Assembly: GCF_937898475.1 (NCBI RefSeq)
Contig: NZ_CALEJS010000026.1
Span: forward strand, 124,001-188,000
Source of the DNA: an uncultured Chitinophaga sp.
GTDB taxonomy: Bacteria; Bacteroidota; Bacteroidia; Chitinophagales; Chitinophagaceae
Reading direction: 5' to 3'
DNA length: 64,000 nt
Both the position numbers and the translations under genes were made by a program. The notes beneath the pieces were generated by a model, which did not search any database, was not told the DNA's origin, and was given only the letters and a program-made list of their open reading frames with translations. Positions 35,345-44,235 of this stretch are shown here, piece by piece; positions within the stretch are counted from its first letter, which is position 1, and each line of letters opens with the position of its first letter.

Positions 35345-36103
35345 ATGATCATTTTAATTTTCTTCATACTACATTGGTATCTGGCCTTATTCTCGCAAAC
35401 CTTTTTTCAGCACAGGTATGCGTCTCACAAGGCTTTTACAATGAGCCCCTTCTGGGAAAAAGTGTTTTACCTCTTCGCGTATATTACACAGGGTTCTTCT
35501 TATATGAGTCCTAAAGTATACGGTATTATGCATCGTATGCATCATGCCTATACAGATACGGAAAAAGACCCGCATTCACCCAGCTTTTCACCCAATGTAT
35601 TTGCCATGATGTGGCGCACGCGTCGTATCTACCTGCAGATCGCAGATGGGAAGGCGGATGTGGAGCCGCGCTTTCTAAAAGGATTGCCGGACTGGAGTGC
35701 TTTTGACAAATGGGCAGGCTCCAGGTGGAGCCGTTTGCTGTGGGTAGGTATTTACACCGGCTTTTATATTGCTTTTGCTTCATCGCCCTGGCTGTTGCTG
35801 CTATTGCCGCTGACCATTACGATGGGCGCGGTACATGGCGCCATTATCAACTGGTTTGCGCATAAATACGGGTATATCAATTTTAAACTGAAGAATACCT
35901 CTGAGAACCTGATCTGTCCTGATGTACTGATGCTGGGCGAAGCCTATCATAACAATCATCACAAGCATCCGTCTTCCATCAATTTTGGTGTAAGATGGTT
36001 TGAGTTTGACCCGGTGTACCCGGCCATACTTTTACTGAAATGGCTGCGCATCATCAGGATACCGGCCCCTATGCATGTTTACAAAAAAGAGGTTTTATCC
36101 TAA
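35345..36103 (+). CDS. Acyl-CoA/acyl-lipid fatty acid desaturase
   Basis: This 252-residue integral membrane desaturase has the three histidine boxes that bind two irons: HRYASH (about 22-27), HRMHH (about 60-64) and HNNHH (about 208-212), with two pairs of membrane helices. It introduces a double bond in acyl chains using O2 and keeps membranes fluid in the cold. It is short relative to eukaryotic-type delta-9 enzymes, as in many Bacteroidota. ATG 35345 is used. An RRM gene follows 12 bases later and another faces away upstream. The AT-rich gap 35146-35344 holds the divergent promoters; I see no clear consensus box. Confidence 0.87.
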   Translation: MIILIFFILHWYLALFSQTFFQHRYASHKAFTMSPFWEKVFYLFAYITQGSSYMSPKVYGIMHRMHHAYTDTEKDPHSPSFSPNVFAMMWRTRRIYLQIADGKADVEPRFLKGLPDWSAFDKWAGSRWSRLLWVGIYTGFYIAFASSPWLLLLLPLTITMGAVHGAIINWFAHKYGYINFKLKNTSENLICPDVLMLGEAYHNNHHKHPSSINFGVRWFEFDPVYPAILLLKWLRIIRIPAPMHVYKKEVLS

Positions 36104-36115
36104 AAACAATAATAT

Positions 36116-36364
36116 ATGAATTTGTATGTTTCCAACCTGATGTCACAGGTAACTGACGAAGATCTGAAGAAGTTATTTTCCACCTGTGGACAGGTAGCCT
36201 CTGTTAAAGTAATAACTGACCGTTACACCGGCGTTTCACGCGGTTTTGGATTTGTAGTAATGCCACTGCAGTCAGAGGCTGATAAAGCCATCAGGGAACT
36301 GGATGGCAGAAATGTAGAAGGCAGGAATATCTCTGTTGCAGAAGCCCGGCAACGTACGTACTAA
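36116..36364 (+). CDS. RNA-binding protein with one RRM domain (second copy)
   Basis: This 82-residue RRM protein has RNP2 LYVSNLM (2-8) and RNP1 RGFGFVVM (about 42-49). It is clearly a paralogue of the protein at 34744. Only 12 bases separate it from the desaturase, so the two are co-transcribed. RNA chaperone activity in the cold is the likely role. Confidence 0.92.
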   Translation: MNLYVSNLMSQVTDEDLKKLFSTCGQVASVKVITDRYTGVSRGFGFVVMPLQSEADKAIRELDGRNVEGRNISVAEARQRTY

Positions 36365-36421
36365 AAAAACGACACCCCTCGCCGCGCTCATCAATAATAC
36401 ATTGCAATTCACTGGTATTAC

Positions 36422-36464
36422 TGCTATATTGCAACGCTCTGACAGCAGGAACCCAACATCTTTG
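36422..36464 (+). promoter_or_regulatory. Promoter of the M81 gene with a TGC-N6-GCA site
   Basis: CATCTTTG (36457-36464, one mismatch) ends four bases before the ATG. TGCTATATTGCA (36422-36433) is centred 29.5 bp before this element, the same geometry as the FNR-like promoters but with TGC/GCA ends and no second copy. Confidence 0.4.
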
Positions 36465-36468
36465 TATT

Positions 36469-38022
36469 ATGAAGCGTTTATCTTTTTTACTGAGTGTGGC
36501 TTGTTTAATGCTAAACGCCGTTATGGCTGTAGCGCAGCAACAACTGCCGCGTATAGCCATCGCCGGTTTAGGCATAGAATCCAGCACATTTTCTCCCGCA
36601 TTGACACAGGAAGAAGCTTTCCATGCAAAATATGGTGAGCAGGTATATACTTCCTATCCTTTTTTTGCTACAGACTCGCCGCTGCGCATGCAGGCGGTAT
36701 GGGTACCTGCGCTGGTAGGCAAATCGCTGCCGGGTGGGGCTGTGACCCGCGAAGCGTATGAATCGCTGGTTGGAAAGATACTGGACTCCCTGAAGAAGAA
36801 CGGCCCCTTTGACGGGCTTTTCTTTGATATCCACGGGGCGATGAGCGTGGTTGGACTGGAAGATCCGGAAGGAGACCTGATCACCAGGATCCGGCAGGTG
36901 ATTGGCAATAAAACGCTGATCTCTACTTCTATGGATCTGCATGGCAATGTATCCTGGCGGCTGGCCCGGCACACAGACCTGATCACCTGCTACCGCATGG
37001 CGCCGCATGAAGATGCCATGGAAACCAAACGCCGTGCCGTACAAAACCTTGTAGACCGTATTAAAAGTGGTAAAGGCAAACCGGCTTACAAAGCCTGGAT
37101 ACCCATCCCCGTACTGTTGCCCGGTGAAAAGACCAGCACCCGCATAGAACCGGCCAAAACAGTCTATCAAGCAGTGGCCCCGGCCTCTCAGCAGCCAGGG
37201 GTGATAGACGCTGCCATCTGGGTGGGCTATGCCTGGGCAGATGAGCCGCGCAACCATGCCGTGGTAATGGTAACCGGAGACGATAAAGCGGTGGTAACCC
37301 GCACCGCGGAACAGCTGGCCCGCAGTTTCTGGGAGGCCAGGAAGGGCTATTCTTTTGTAGCGCCCACCGGCGACCTGAAAGAATGCCTGGACAAAGCGCT
37401 GGCCAGCACCAAGCACCCCTTTTTCATCAGCGATTCCGGCGACAATCCTACAGCCGGTGGTGCAGGAGACGTGACCTGGACCTTAACACAGATCCTGGCC
37501 CGTCCTGAATTCAGATCTGCCGATGGCCCATCGCTGATCTATGCATCCATACCAGGTCCTGATCTTGTTGAGAAAGCCATTGCCGCAGGCGTTGGCAAAG
37601 AGGTGGATGGCCTGGCGGGCGCAAAAGTGGACGCCCGGTATGCACCGCCGGTACGCCTGAAAGGCACCGTGGAAGCTATTGTGCATGGCGACCGTGATGC
37701 GGTGGTAGAAGTAGTGGTGCGCGTAGGCAGCGTGCACGTGATCGTTACGCAGAAACGCAAACCCTATCATAAAGAAGCTGATTTTACACGCCTGGGGCTG
37801 AACCCGCGCAAATCTGATATTGTGGTGGTGAAGATCGGCTACCTGGAACCGGAGCTGTACAACATGCGGGCAGACTGGCTGCTGGCGCTTACACCGGGCG
37901 GGGTAGACCAGAACCTGGAACGCCTGCCATATAAGCATATCCAACGACCCATGTTCCCCCTTGATAAAGACATGAAAGACCCGGATTTGTCGGCAAGGCT
38001 GGTGCCTGCGGCCGGCAAATAG
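36469..38022 (+). CDS. M81 family metallopeptidase (MlrC/microcystinase C-like), secreted
   Basis: This 517-residue protein has a signal peptide (1-23, ending AVAQQ) and an M81 peptidase domain: IAGLGIESSTFSP near 29-41, the zinc-site region FDIHGAMSV near 120-128 and STSMDLHGNVS near 150, and DSGDNPTAGGAGD near 323-335. MlrC completes breakdown of microcystin in Sphingomonads; in soil Bacteroidota the family probably handles other modified peptides or D-amino-acid compounds. The start of a repeat-rich hairpin region overlaps the stop codon. Confidence 0.88.
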   Translation: MKRLSFLLSVACLMLNAVMAVAQQQLPRIAIAGLGIESSTFSPALTQEEAFHAKYGEQVYTSYPFFATDSPLRMQAVWVPALVGKSLPGGAVTREAYESLVGKILDSLKKNGPFDGLFFDIHGAMSVVGLEDPEGDLITRIRQVIGNKTLISTSMDLHGNVSWRLARHTDLITCYRMAPHEDAMETKRRAVQNLVDRIKSGKGKPAYKAWIPIPVLLPGEKTSTRIEPAKTVYQAVAPASQQPGVIDAAIWVGYAWADEPRNHAVVMVTGDDKAVVTRTAEQLARSFWEARKGYSFVAPTGDLKECLDKALASTKHPFFISDSGDNPTAGGAGDVTWTLTQILARPEFRSADGPSLIYASIPGPDLVEKAIAAGVGKEVDGLAGAKVDARYAPPVRLKGTVEAIVHGDRDAVVEVVVRVGSVHVIVTQKRKPYHKEADFTRLGLNPRKSDIVVVKIGYLEPELYNMRADWLLALTPGGVDQNLERLPYKHIQRPMFPLDKDMKDPDLSARLVPAAGK

Positions 38023-38140
38023 TTTGAGGTTTGAAGTTCGTTCGACGTTGAAGGCTCAGGACAATGTGCCGGATTGGCATACAGTTCCTGAACCTTTAAC
38101 ATTTTAACAATCCTCAAACCTCAAACCTCAAACTTCAAAC
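38022..38140. repeat. Long imperfect inverted repeat with tandem 7-mers
   Basis: TTTGAGG and TTTGAAG (38023-38036) are complementary to the tandem array CCTCAAA x3 plus CTTCAAA (38112-38139). Inside, GTTGAAGGCTCAGGA (about 38047-38061) pairs imperfectly with TCCTGAACCTTTAAC (about 38085-38099) and TGCC...GGCA closes the tip. The transcript could fold into one long hairpin separating the M81 and Rhs genes. Confidence 0.5.
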
Positions 38141-38238
38141 GAAATTATTATATTGTGTGAACGTTTGGAACCCGCCTCCAAATACCATGTCCTGAAATAT
38201 CCTCCGTACCTGCACTGAATCCGTTGTATTCATCAAAA

Positions 38239-41200
38239 ATGCCATGTATGCTGGTTAGTAACAAGCATTTTACCCCGGTAATCGGACTGGATATACATAT
38301 TGTAATATTGTTAGGTTTTCCCATTCCGCTGCCTCACCCGTATATCGGGTTTGTACTTGACCCTATGGACTATATCCCTTTCATAGGCGCTACCACGAAA
38401 GTGAACCATGTACCCCGCGGCAAAAGCGATACATCGGGTATCTTCATCATCCTGTTCCATATACCCATGGGTGGCCCATTTCTGCTGGCGCCGATGATAG
38501 GGCACGACTCTGTGAACTTCTTTGGCAGTAAAACCGTGAAAGTGGAAGGCAACCTGATGAGCCCATCCGGTCATATGCTGATGACCTGCAATGATATCGG
38601 CATTCCCCTCTCTCTGCAGCCGGGCAGGAAATTCAAGCCTATTCCCAGCATGTACCTGCCCACTTCTTTTTCCATACCGCTGTCTTTTGGCAAACCGGTA
38701 AGTGTGGGTGGGCCCTATGTACCAGACTGGTCGGGCGCCCTGCTGAACCTGGTGATGTCTTTCGGTTTCGGGGCCATGATGAAAGGTTTAGGCAAGGCGG
38801 GCAGAAAAGGACTGACCAAATTCAATCACGCGCTGCAGGGAAAGGTTGGCAGTAACAAATTAAGCAAGTCGCTGTGTAAGAAAGGCTTTGAACCGGTAGA
38901 CCTGGTACAGGGCATTGTGATCTATGATGGCGTTGACTTTGAACTGCCCGGACCCATCCTGCTGAAATGGCAACGCTCCTGGAACAGCGACAGCCCGCAC
39001 CGTGGAGTACTGGGCCATGGCACCCACCTGGGCTACGACATGCGGGTAATGGAATTTGTGGAGGAAGATACCAGCGCCGTATTGCTCGGTGATGGACGCA
39101 GTGCCCTGTTTGAACATTTGCCCTATGTTGGCAACAGCGATTATAACCGGCATGAACACCTCACGCTTACCCGGACAGACCTGGATGAATACCAGCTGTT
39201 TGACCACCGGGAAAGGTTGTCTTATCATTTCCATAAACTACATCCAACAGACCAGGAATACCGCCTGTATGCCATCCGCAATGATGCCGGTTTCATGATC
39301 AGCTTTCACTATAATGGTAAAGGGCACCTGGTGCAGGTGATTGACAGTGCAGGAAGACACCTGCAGGTGGTGAATGATGCGCAGGGCCGTATTACCCGTG
39401 TAAGCGGGCGCCATCGCGGACAGGAGCAGCTGTTTGTTCAGTACACCTATAACGAAGCAGGGAATCTTTGCGGCATCACCGATGCCCTACAGCAAACTAC
39501 GCACATCCGGTACCGCAATCACCTGATGGTGGAAAAGACAGACCGCAATGGCCAGACCTTTTACTGGGAGTATGATAAAAAGGGCCGCTGCGTTCATACC
39601 TGGGGCGACGGCGGAATACTGGAAGGATGGATAGACTACCACGAGAAAGAGGGCTACAACGAGGTCACTAACGCCCAGGGGCAAACGACCACTTTTTACT
39701 ACACGCCTGATTTCCTGGTTACACAGATAAAGGACCCGCTTGGCAACTCCCGCTTCTATGAATATACGGAGCATTTTGAAGTATACCGGGAGGTGGACGA
39801 GAACGCCAATGCCAGCGGTTATGCCTATGACGAACGTGGCAACCGTACCCGTATTGAACAGGCAGACGGCAGTGTGTTTACATTCAGCTACGATGCGGAA
39901 GACCGGCTGGTACTGACCAGCGACGCCGAAGGCGGCAGCCGTACCTACATTTACTATAAAAAGGAGGAACATAAAGGTTTGCTGCATACTATTACTGCAG
40001 CCAACGGCCATGTTACCATCTTACGCTATAATGAGCACAACCTGCTTAGTAAGGTGGAAGATGAGCAGGAGCATGTTACCCTGTTGACATATGATGAGGA
40101 TCACAACCTTTCCTCCCTTACACTGCCCGATGGCGGACGCGCCGGCTGGAAATATGACGCCTGGGGACGTTGCATCCGATCTGTGAACCCCCTGCAGCAC
40201 GAACAGCATTTCCGCTACGATGCCCTGGGCCGTACCACGGAAGTGTTCCTGCCCAATGGCAATCATATCCGCCTGCAATACAACGCCTATGAGGATATCG
40301 TGGAGGTGAAGGACAAACATCACCAGGTACATTTTGACTATACGCCCCTGGGCAGCCTGAGAATGCGGGAAGAAAACGGTGCAAAAGTGCATTTCATCTA
40401 CAACAAGGATGAACAGCTTACCGGGCTGGTGAACGAACAGGGAGACACTTACCGTTTTGCCCGTAACGACCGGGGCGACATTATCCGGGAAACCGGCTTT
40501 GACGGCCTTACCCGCCATTACCAGCGCGATGCCACCGGCAGGGTGATCCGCGTAGAGCGGCCCGGTAAACGCTGGACGGAATACGAATATGATTACAGTG
40601 GCCGCCTGACCCGCGCCGAACATGAGAACGGCAGCTGGGAAACTTACAGCTATAACCGCAACGGAGAACTGGTGGAGGCCAGCAATGAGCACAGTACCCT
40701 TAAACTGCAGCGCGATATCCTGGGCCGCGTGGTGGAAGAATGGCAGGACGGCTATACCGTTACCAGCCATTACGGGCCGGACGGACGGCGCAGTCACATT
40801 AAAAGTAGCCTGGGTGCGGCCATACAGCTACAACGGAATGCTGCAGGCGACGTGACGGGTATAAAAGCCATGGCGGAGGGAATGAACGATCCCTGGGTCA
40901 CCCAAATCGAACGCAATTTACTGGGCCTTGAAATAGAACGCAGCCTGCCCGGTGGTGTTACCAGCCGCTGGACCTATGATAATGCAGACCAGCCCGAAAG
41001 CCATATCGTGAGCAGCGGCGAACGCACGCTGCGTCGCCGCCATTACCGGTGGGATGTGAACCAGCGGCTGAAACAGATCAGCGATGGCATAACCGGGGGT
41101 ATGGTGAAGTTTGGCCATGATGATTTTGGTAACCTGGCCTGGGCGCAGTATGAAGACGGACAATACGATTACCGCCTGCCGGATAAAGCAGGCAACCTGC

Positions 41201-42357
41201 ACAGAGCACAGGGAGCCAATGACCGTAAATATGCAGCCGGCGGCAAGCTGCTGGAAACACCGGACGCCCGTTTCGTCTATGATGAGGAAGGAGCGCTCAT
41301 TAAGAAGGTTATAACGGCGGCTCCCACAGTTGGGACGGCCTGGGAGTATGAATGGTACGCTAATGGCCTGCTTAAAAGCGTGATCCGGCCAGACGGTAAA
41401 AAGGTGGAGTTCCGCTATGATCCGTTGGGCCGGCGTATAGAAAAGCAGTTTAACGGGCAGCTGACACGCTTTGTGTGGGATGGCAATGTGCTCCTGCACG
41501 AGTGGACCTACCCCGCAGCGGAACGGCCGCAGGTAACGATAGACGAGCTGGGCGACATACAGCAGGATCACCCCGAACCGGTGCCTGCTGAAACGCTGGT
41601 TACCTGGGTGTTTGAAGAGGGTACCGCAGCACCGGCCGCAAAGATCATCAATGGTAAACAGTACTCCATCATCACTGACCACCTTGGCACTCCCTGTGAA
41701 GCGTATAATGAAACAGGCGAAAAAGTATGGGCCTGTGAGTTGGATATTTATGGGAAGCTACGTAAGTTAGAGGGTGACAGGGACCTTGTGCCGTTCAGGT
41801 ATCCGGGGCAGTATGAGGACGCCGAAACAGGATTATACTATAACCGTTTCCGTTATTACAGTCCTGACGAAGGTGTTTATATCAGCCAGGACCCGATAAA
41901 ATATTTCGGAGGCCTGCGGGTGTACGGGTATGTGATCGACCCCAACTACCTGGTCGATATCTTCGGCCTGATAGCAGCGCCGGCCAGCCTGCCGTCAAAA
42001 CCAGGGGTGTACATTATTACCAGCGATAACCTGAACCAGTCGTATGTGGGCAACAGTGTGAACATGAACGACAGGGTATCGCAATCCGGCCATACAAAGG
42101 CGCAAAGCCTGCTGGGCCAGTCTGATGTGCGGGTGGAATATGTGGAGGTTGACCTGGGTACCGCCTCCGACCTGAGAACACAGGATCATATACTTCGCCA
42201 CTATGAGCAGATAGAGTATGAAACACAGATGAATGCGGGGTATACCATGCTGAATTCGCCCAAAGCGCCACCGGAAAGCCTGAAGAAAAAAGCAAGGAAC
42301 CAGGGAGAGATAACGCAACATGGAGCCTCTGCAAGCGCCAGGGCAACATGTGCCTGA
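38239..42357 (+). CDS. Rhs/YD-repeat polymorphic toxin with C-terminal GIY-YIG-like nuclease domain
   Basis: This 1372-residue protein starts at ATG 38239 (upstream TTG 38224 is possible). Residues 1-200 form a PAAR-like/Rhs N-terminal region with hydrophobic segments. PVDLVQGIVIYDGVDF near 222 is the DUF6531 start of Rhs proteins. About 25 YD/RHS repeats follow (to about 1170), then the Rhs core RYYSPDEGVYISQDPI (about 1208-1223) and the junction DPNYLVDIFGL (about 1234-1244). The variable tip (1250-1372) has GVYIIT (1256-1261), SYVGNS (1268-1273) and Arg1279, the order of motifs in GIY-YIG nucleases. Rhs shells enclose such toxins for contact-dependent or type VI delivery. No secretion genes are in the window. 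Confidence 0.88.
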   Translation: MPCMLVSNKHFTPVIGLDIHIVILLGFPIPLPHPYIGFVLDPMDYIPFIGATTKVNHVPRGKSDTSGIFIILFHIPMGGPFLLAPMIGHDSVNFFGSKTVKVEGNLMSPSGHMLMTCNDIGIPLSLQPGRKFKPIPSMYLPTSFSIPLSFGKPVSVGGPYVPDWSGALLNLVMSFGFGAMMKGLGKAGRKGLTKFNHALQGKVGSNKLSKSLCKKGFEPVDLVQGIVIYDGVDFELPGPILLKWQRSWNSDSPHRGVLGHGTHLGYDMRVMEFVEEDTSAVLLGDGRSALFEHLPYVGNSDYNRHEHLTLTRTDLDEYQLFDHRERLSYHFHKLHPTDQEYRLYAIRNDAGFMISFHYNGKGHLVQVIDSAGRHLQVVNDAQGRITRVSGRHRGQEQLFVQYTYNEAGNLCGITDALQQTTHIRYRNHLMVEKTDRNGQTFYWEYDKKGRCVHTWGDGGILEGWIDYHEKEGYNEVTNAQGQTTTFYYTPDFLVTQIKDPLGNSRFYEYTEHFEVYREVDENANASGYAYDERGNRTRIEQADGSVFTFSYDAEDRLVLTSDAEGGSRTYIYYKKEEHKGLLHTITAANGHVTILRYNEHNLLSKVEDEQEHVTLLTYDEDHNLSSLTLPDGGRAGWKYDAWGRCIRSVNPLQHEQHFRYDALGRTTEVFLPNGNHIRLQYNAYEDIVEVKDKHHQVHFDYTPLGSLRMREENGAKVHFIYNKDEQLTGLVNEQGDTYRFARNDRGDIIRETGFDGLTRHYQRDATGRVIRVERPGKRWTEYEYDYSGRLTRAEHENGSWETYSYNRNGELVEASNEHSTLKLQRDILGRVVEEWQDGYTVTSHYGPDGRRSHIKSSLGAAIQLQRNAAGDVTGIKAMAEGMNDPWVTQIERNLLGLEIERSLPGGVTSRWTYDNADQPESHIVSSGERTLRRRHYRWDVNQRLKQISDGITGGMVKFGHDDFGNLAWAQYEDGQYDYRLPDKAGNLHRAQGANDRKYAAGGKLLETPDARFVYDEEGALIKKVITAAPTVGTAWEYEWYANGLLKSVIRPDGKKVEFRYDPLGRRIEKQFNGQLTRFVWDGNVLLHEWTYPAAERPQVTIDELGDIQQDHPEPVPAETLVTWVFEEGTAAPAAKIINGKQYSIITDHLGTPCEAYNETGEKVWACELDIYGKLRKLEGDRDLVPFRYPGQYEDAETGLYYNRFRYYSPDEGVYISQDPIKYFGGLRVYGYVIDPNYLVDIFGLIAAPASLPSKPGVYIITSDNLNQSYVGNSVNMNDRVSQSGHTKAQSLLGQSDVRVEYVEVDLGTASDLRTQDHILRHYEQIEYETQMNAGYTMLNSPKAPPESLKKKARNQGEITQHGASASARATCA

Positions 42358-42372
42358 TCCAAAATACGAAAT

Positions 42373-43281
42373 ATGATGATGAATTTTTTTGAACAACAAA
42401 GGGTGAGCTATATGCTGCCGGCAGGTGACAGGTTATTTTATGGTGATAAGAAACTGCACCGGCCGCAGCTGACTTACAGGGAATACAATGACTGGCCTGA
42501 CAGTACAACGCTGAAGAATGTTTCTACCATATGGTTTGCACCAAACGTGGAACAGCTGCAGCAATACCCCGGGTTTCCTGCATTTGTAAAGTCTGCACCA
42601 CAGCTGAAGGCGCTGAAGATACCACTGGACTTTCTGCCCCTGGCAGAAGACCAGGTGCCGGAATCAGTGATCAGTCTGAGCATCCTCTCATTTCAGAATA
42701 AGGCGAACCAGGAAGATTATGAAAAATTTTCCTGGAATGACAAACAGGTGCTTAACAACGTAGTGTACTTTTCCTTCTTTGATTTTGACGGTATCTATGA
42801 ACTGGCCGGTTTCACCAGCAGGCAGCTGCCCAATCTCAGCTGGCTGGAATGCTTTATAGATGAAGAGGGAGAGACCATCGAAAGAATAAAAGCTTTCAGT
42901 AAACTGGAAACTTTATACGCACAACACCTCAGAACGCACGACATCTTTAAAGCACTGACGCAGCTGCCCCTGAGAATGATCAAACTGGAAGGTTTTGATA
43001 AAGGCTTTCCCCTGCAGCATATCACGCAACTGCCACAACTGGAGATCATCCATATCAACGGCTATGAGGAAGAGCTGGACTGTGCGCTCTTTACACAATT
43101 TCCAGGTCTTCGGGAGCTCATGTTCATGAATTGCAGAAAGCTGAAGAATGTAGAGCGCCTGCTGGAGATCAAAAGCCTTGAAAGCCTGCACAGCATCAGC
43201 TGTAATAAAGCATTTGGCGGCGCTGTGAAAACCCGCTTTGCCCAGGCAGGCCTGCAGCAGCTGAATGTTGATTTTTCCTGA
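42373..43281 (+). CDS. Leucine-rich-repeat-like protein, probable immunity to the Rhs toxin
   Basis: This 302-residue protein starts 15 bases after the toxin gene (ATG 42373; 42376 and 42379 also possible). It has no signal peptide. Irregular leucine-rich repeats run from about residue 40 to the end (for example LPNLSWLECFIDEEG, FSKLETLYAQHLR, LPQLEIIHINGYEEE, FPGLRELMFMNCRKLK). The position immediately behind the variable nuclease tip, same strand and soluble build are what is expected for the immunity protein that neutralises the toxin in the producer. No direct evidence for binding. It is convergent with the DUF481 gene ten bases away. Confidence 0.72.
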   Translation: MMMNFFEQQRVSYMLPAGDRLFYGDKKLHRPQLTYREYNDWPDSTTLKNVSTIWFAPNVEQLQQYPGFPAFVKSAPQLKALKIPLDFLPLAEDQVPESVISLSILSFQNKANQEDYEKFSWNDKQVLNNVVYFSFFDFDGIYELAGFTSRQLPNLSWLECFIDEEGETIERIKAFSKLETLYAQHLRTHDIFKALTQLPLRMIKLEGFDKGFPLQHITQLPQLEIIHINGYEEELDCALFTQFPGLRELMFMNCRKLKNVERLLEIKSLESLHSISCNKAFGGAVKTRFAQAGLQQLNVDFS

Positions 43282-43290
43282 GTACCAGTA

Positions 43291-44022
43291 CTAGAAATAC
43301 TTCTCTACCGTAATGCCGTAGTTGATCAGCAGGTTCTCCCTGTCTGTACGGTTCACCTTATTGTAGGTAAGCGCAGCTGTGAGCAGCAGCCAGGAACGTA
43401 ATTTCAGCGAGAGACTGTTACTGCTTTTAAAAATGAAGTCACTGGCATGTGAAAGCGACTGCTGGTAATATTGCCCGCCTTCCAGTATGACAATATCTTT
43501 GATCACCCATTTATACAGCACGCGAAAGGAGTTACGGAAAGTATGATAAATGTCGGGTATCGTGTCTTTCAGGAACAGATCACTGTTCTCGAACAGTATC
43601 CCATTGCTCAGGTTAAGGGTGGCATTGGGTTTTTGTATAATGTCATATGCAGCGCCCAGGCCACTCTGGAAACGTTTGTTGATCTTCAGTGAAAAACTCT
43701 TATCGTAGCTGGACAATCCCCAGTAATAAAAGCGCCGGCTTTCCCGGTACCAGTTAAAATCAACTGCTGCAGACACATCGTCATTGGTCAGCTGCCTGTC
43801 CTGTTTGCCATACACATAACTGGCGGCGGCATTAAAGCTGATCTTTTTTTTGCTGATCTTAAAGCCGGCCATATTGTTCAGCAGCCATGACCTGCCATCA
43901 TTGGTGCGGTTAATGGAACCTGTAGAAGCGTATTTTACGTAGTAGTGAGTAGAGTCGCTGAACTGGGCGAAGGTCACTCCGGGAAGGGCCAGCAGCAACA
44001 GTATAGCTAAATTTTTGATCAT
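43291..44022 (-). CDS. DUF481 outer membrane protein
   Basis: This 243-residue protein begins at ATG 44022, giving a signal peptide (1-20, ending FAQ); the longer frame would start 36 residues earlier with unrelated sequence. The rest is an antiparallel beta barrel of the DUF481 (YdiY-like) type ending in the aromatic YF. Function unknown: salt- or acid-induced outer membrane barrels in other bacteria. Confidence 0.82.
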   Translation of the reverse strand: MIKNLAILLLLALPGVTFAQFSDSTHYYVKYASTGSINRTNDGRSWLLNNMAGFKISKKKISFNAAASYVYGKQDRQLTNDDVSAAVDFNWYRESRRFYYWGLSSYDKSFSLKINKRFQSGLGAAYDIIQKPNATLNLSNGILFENSDLFLKDTIPDIYHTFRNSFRVLYKWVIKDIVILEGGQYYQQSLSHASDFIFKSSNSLSLKLRSWLLLTAALTYNKVNRTDRENLLINYGITVEKYF

Positions 44023-44100
44023 CAGCTTGCTGCCGCAAACAATGTGCCTGAACCGTTTAGATACGATAAATAGGGGATGGCGTATGCAAATTTTATCCTG

Positions 44101-44108
44101 TAGTTTTG
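44101..44108 (+). promoter_or_regulatory. Consensus -7 element of the small membrane peptide gene
   Basis: TAGTTTTG matches TAnnTTTG exactly, 22 bases before ATG 44131, in the AT-rich gap upstream of the DUF481 start. Confidence 0.55.
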
Positions 44109-44130
44109 CGTTATTAAAGTTCCCTATCAT

Positions 44131-44235
44131 ATGAAATCCTCTTTGCTGGCAGCAATGGTGCTGCTGTTGTCTGCCGTTGTATTCCGGCTTCCCATCAGGT
44201 TTGCTTTAACAGAGCGGCCCTCAAAAAAGAAATAA
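44131..44235 (+). CDS. Small membrane or secreted peptide, 34 residues
   Basis: A short frame of 34 codons begins with MKSSLLAAMVLLLSAVVF, a hydrophobic segment preceded by Lys, and ends in a basic tail (PSKKK). A consensus -7 element lies 22 bases upstream. The stop abuts exactly the stop of the convergent PI-PLC-like gene. It may be a single-pass membrane peptide or a very short secreted peptide. Family unknown; the case rests on promoter, hydrophobic design and fit in the gap. Confidence 0.45.
   Translation: MKSSLLAAMVLLLSAVVFRLPIRFALTERPSKKK

Noticed and set aside
38112..38139. Tandem 7-mers as a possible CRISPR or phase-variable array
   Set aside because: Units are too short, there are no spacers and no cas genes, and the array is outside any coding frame.
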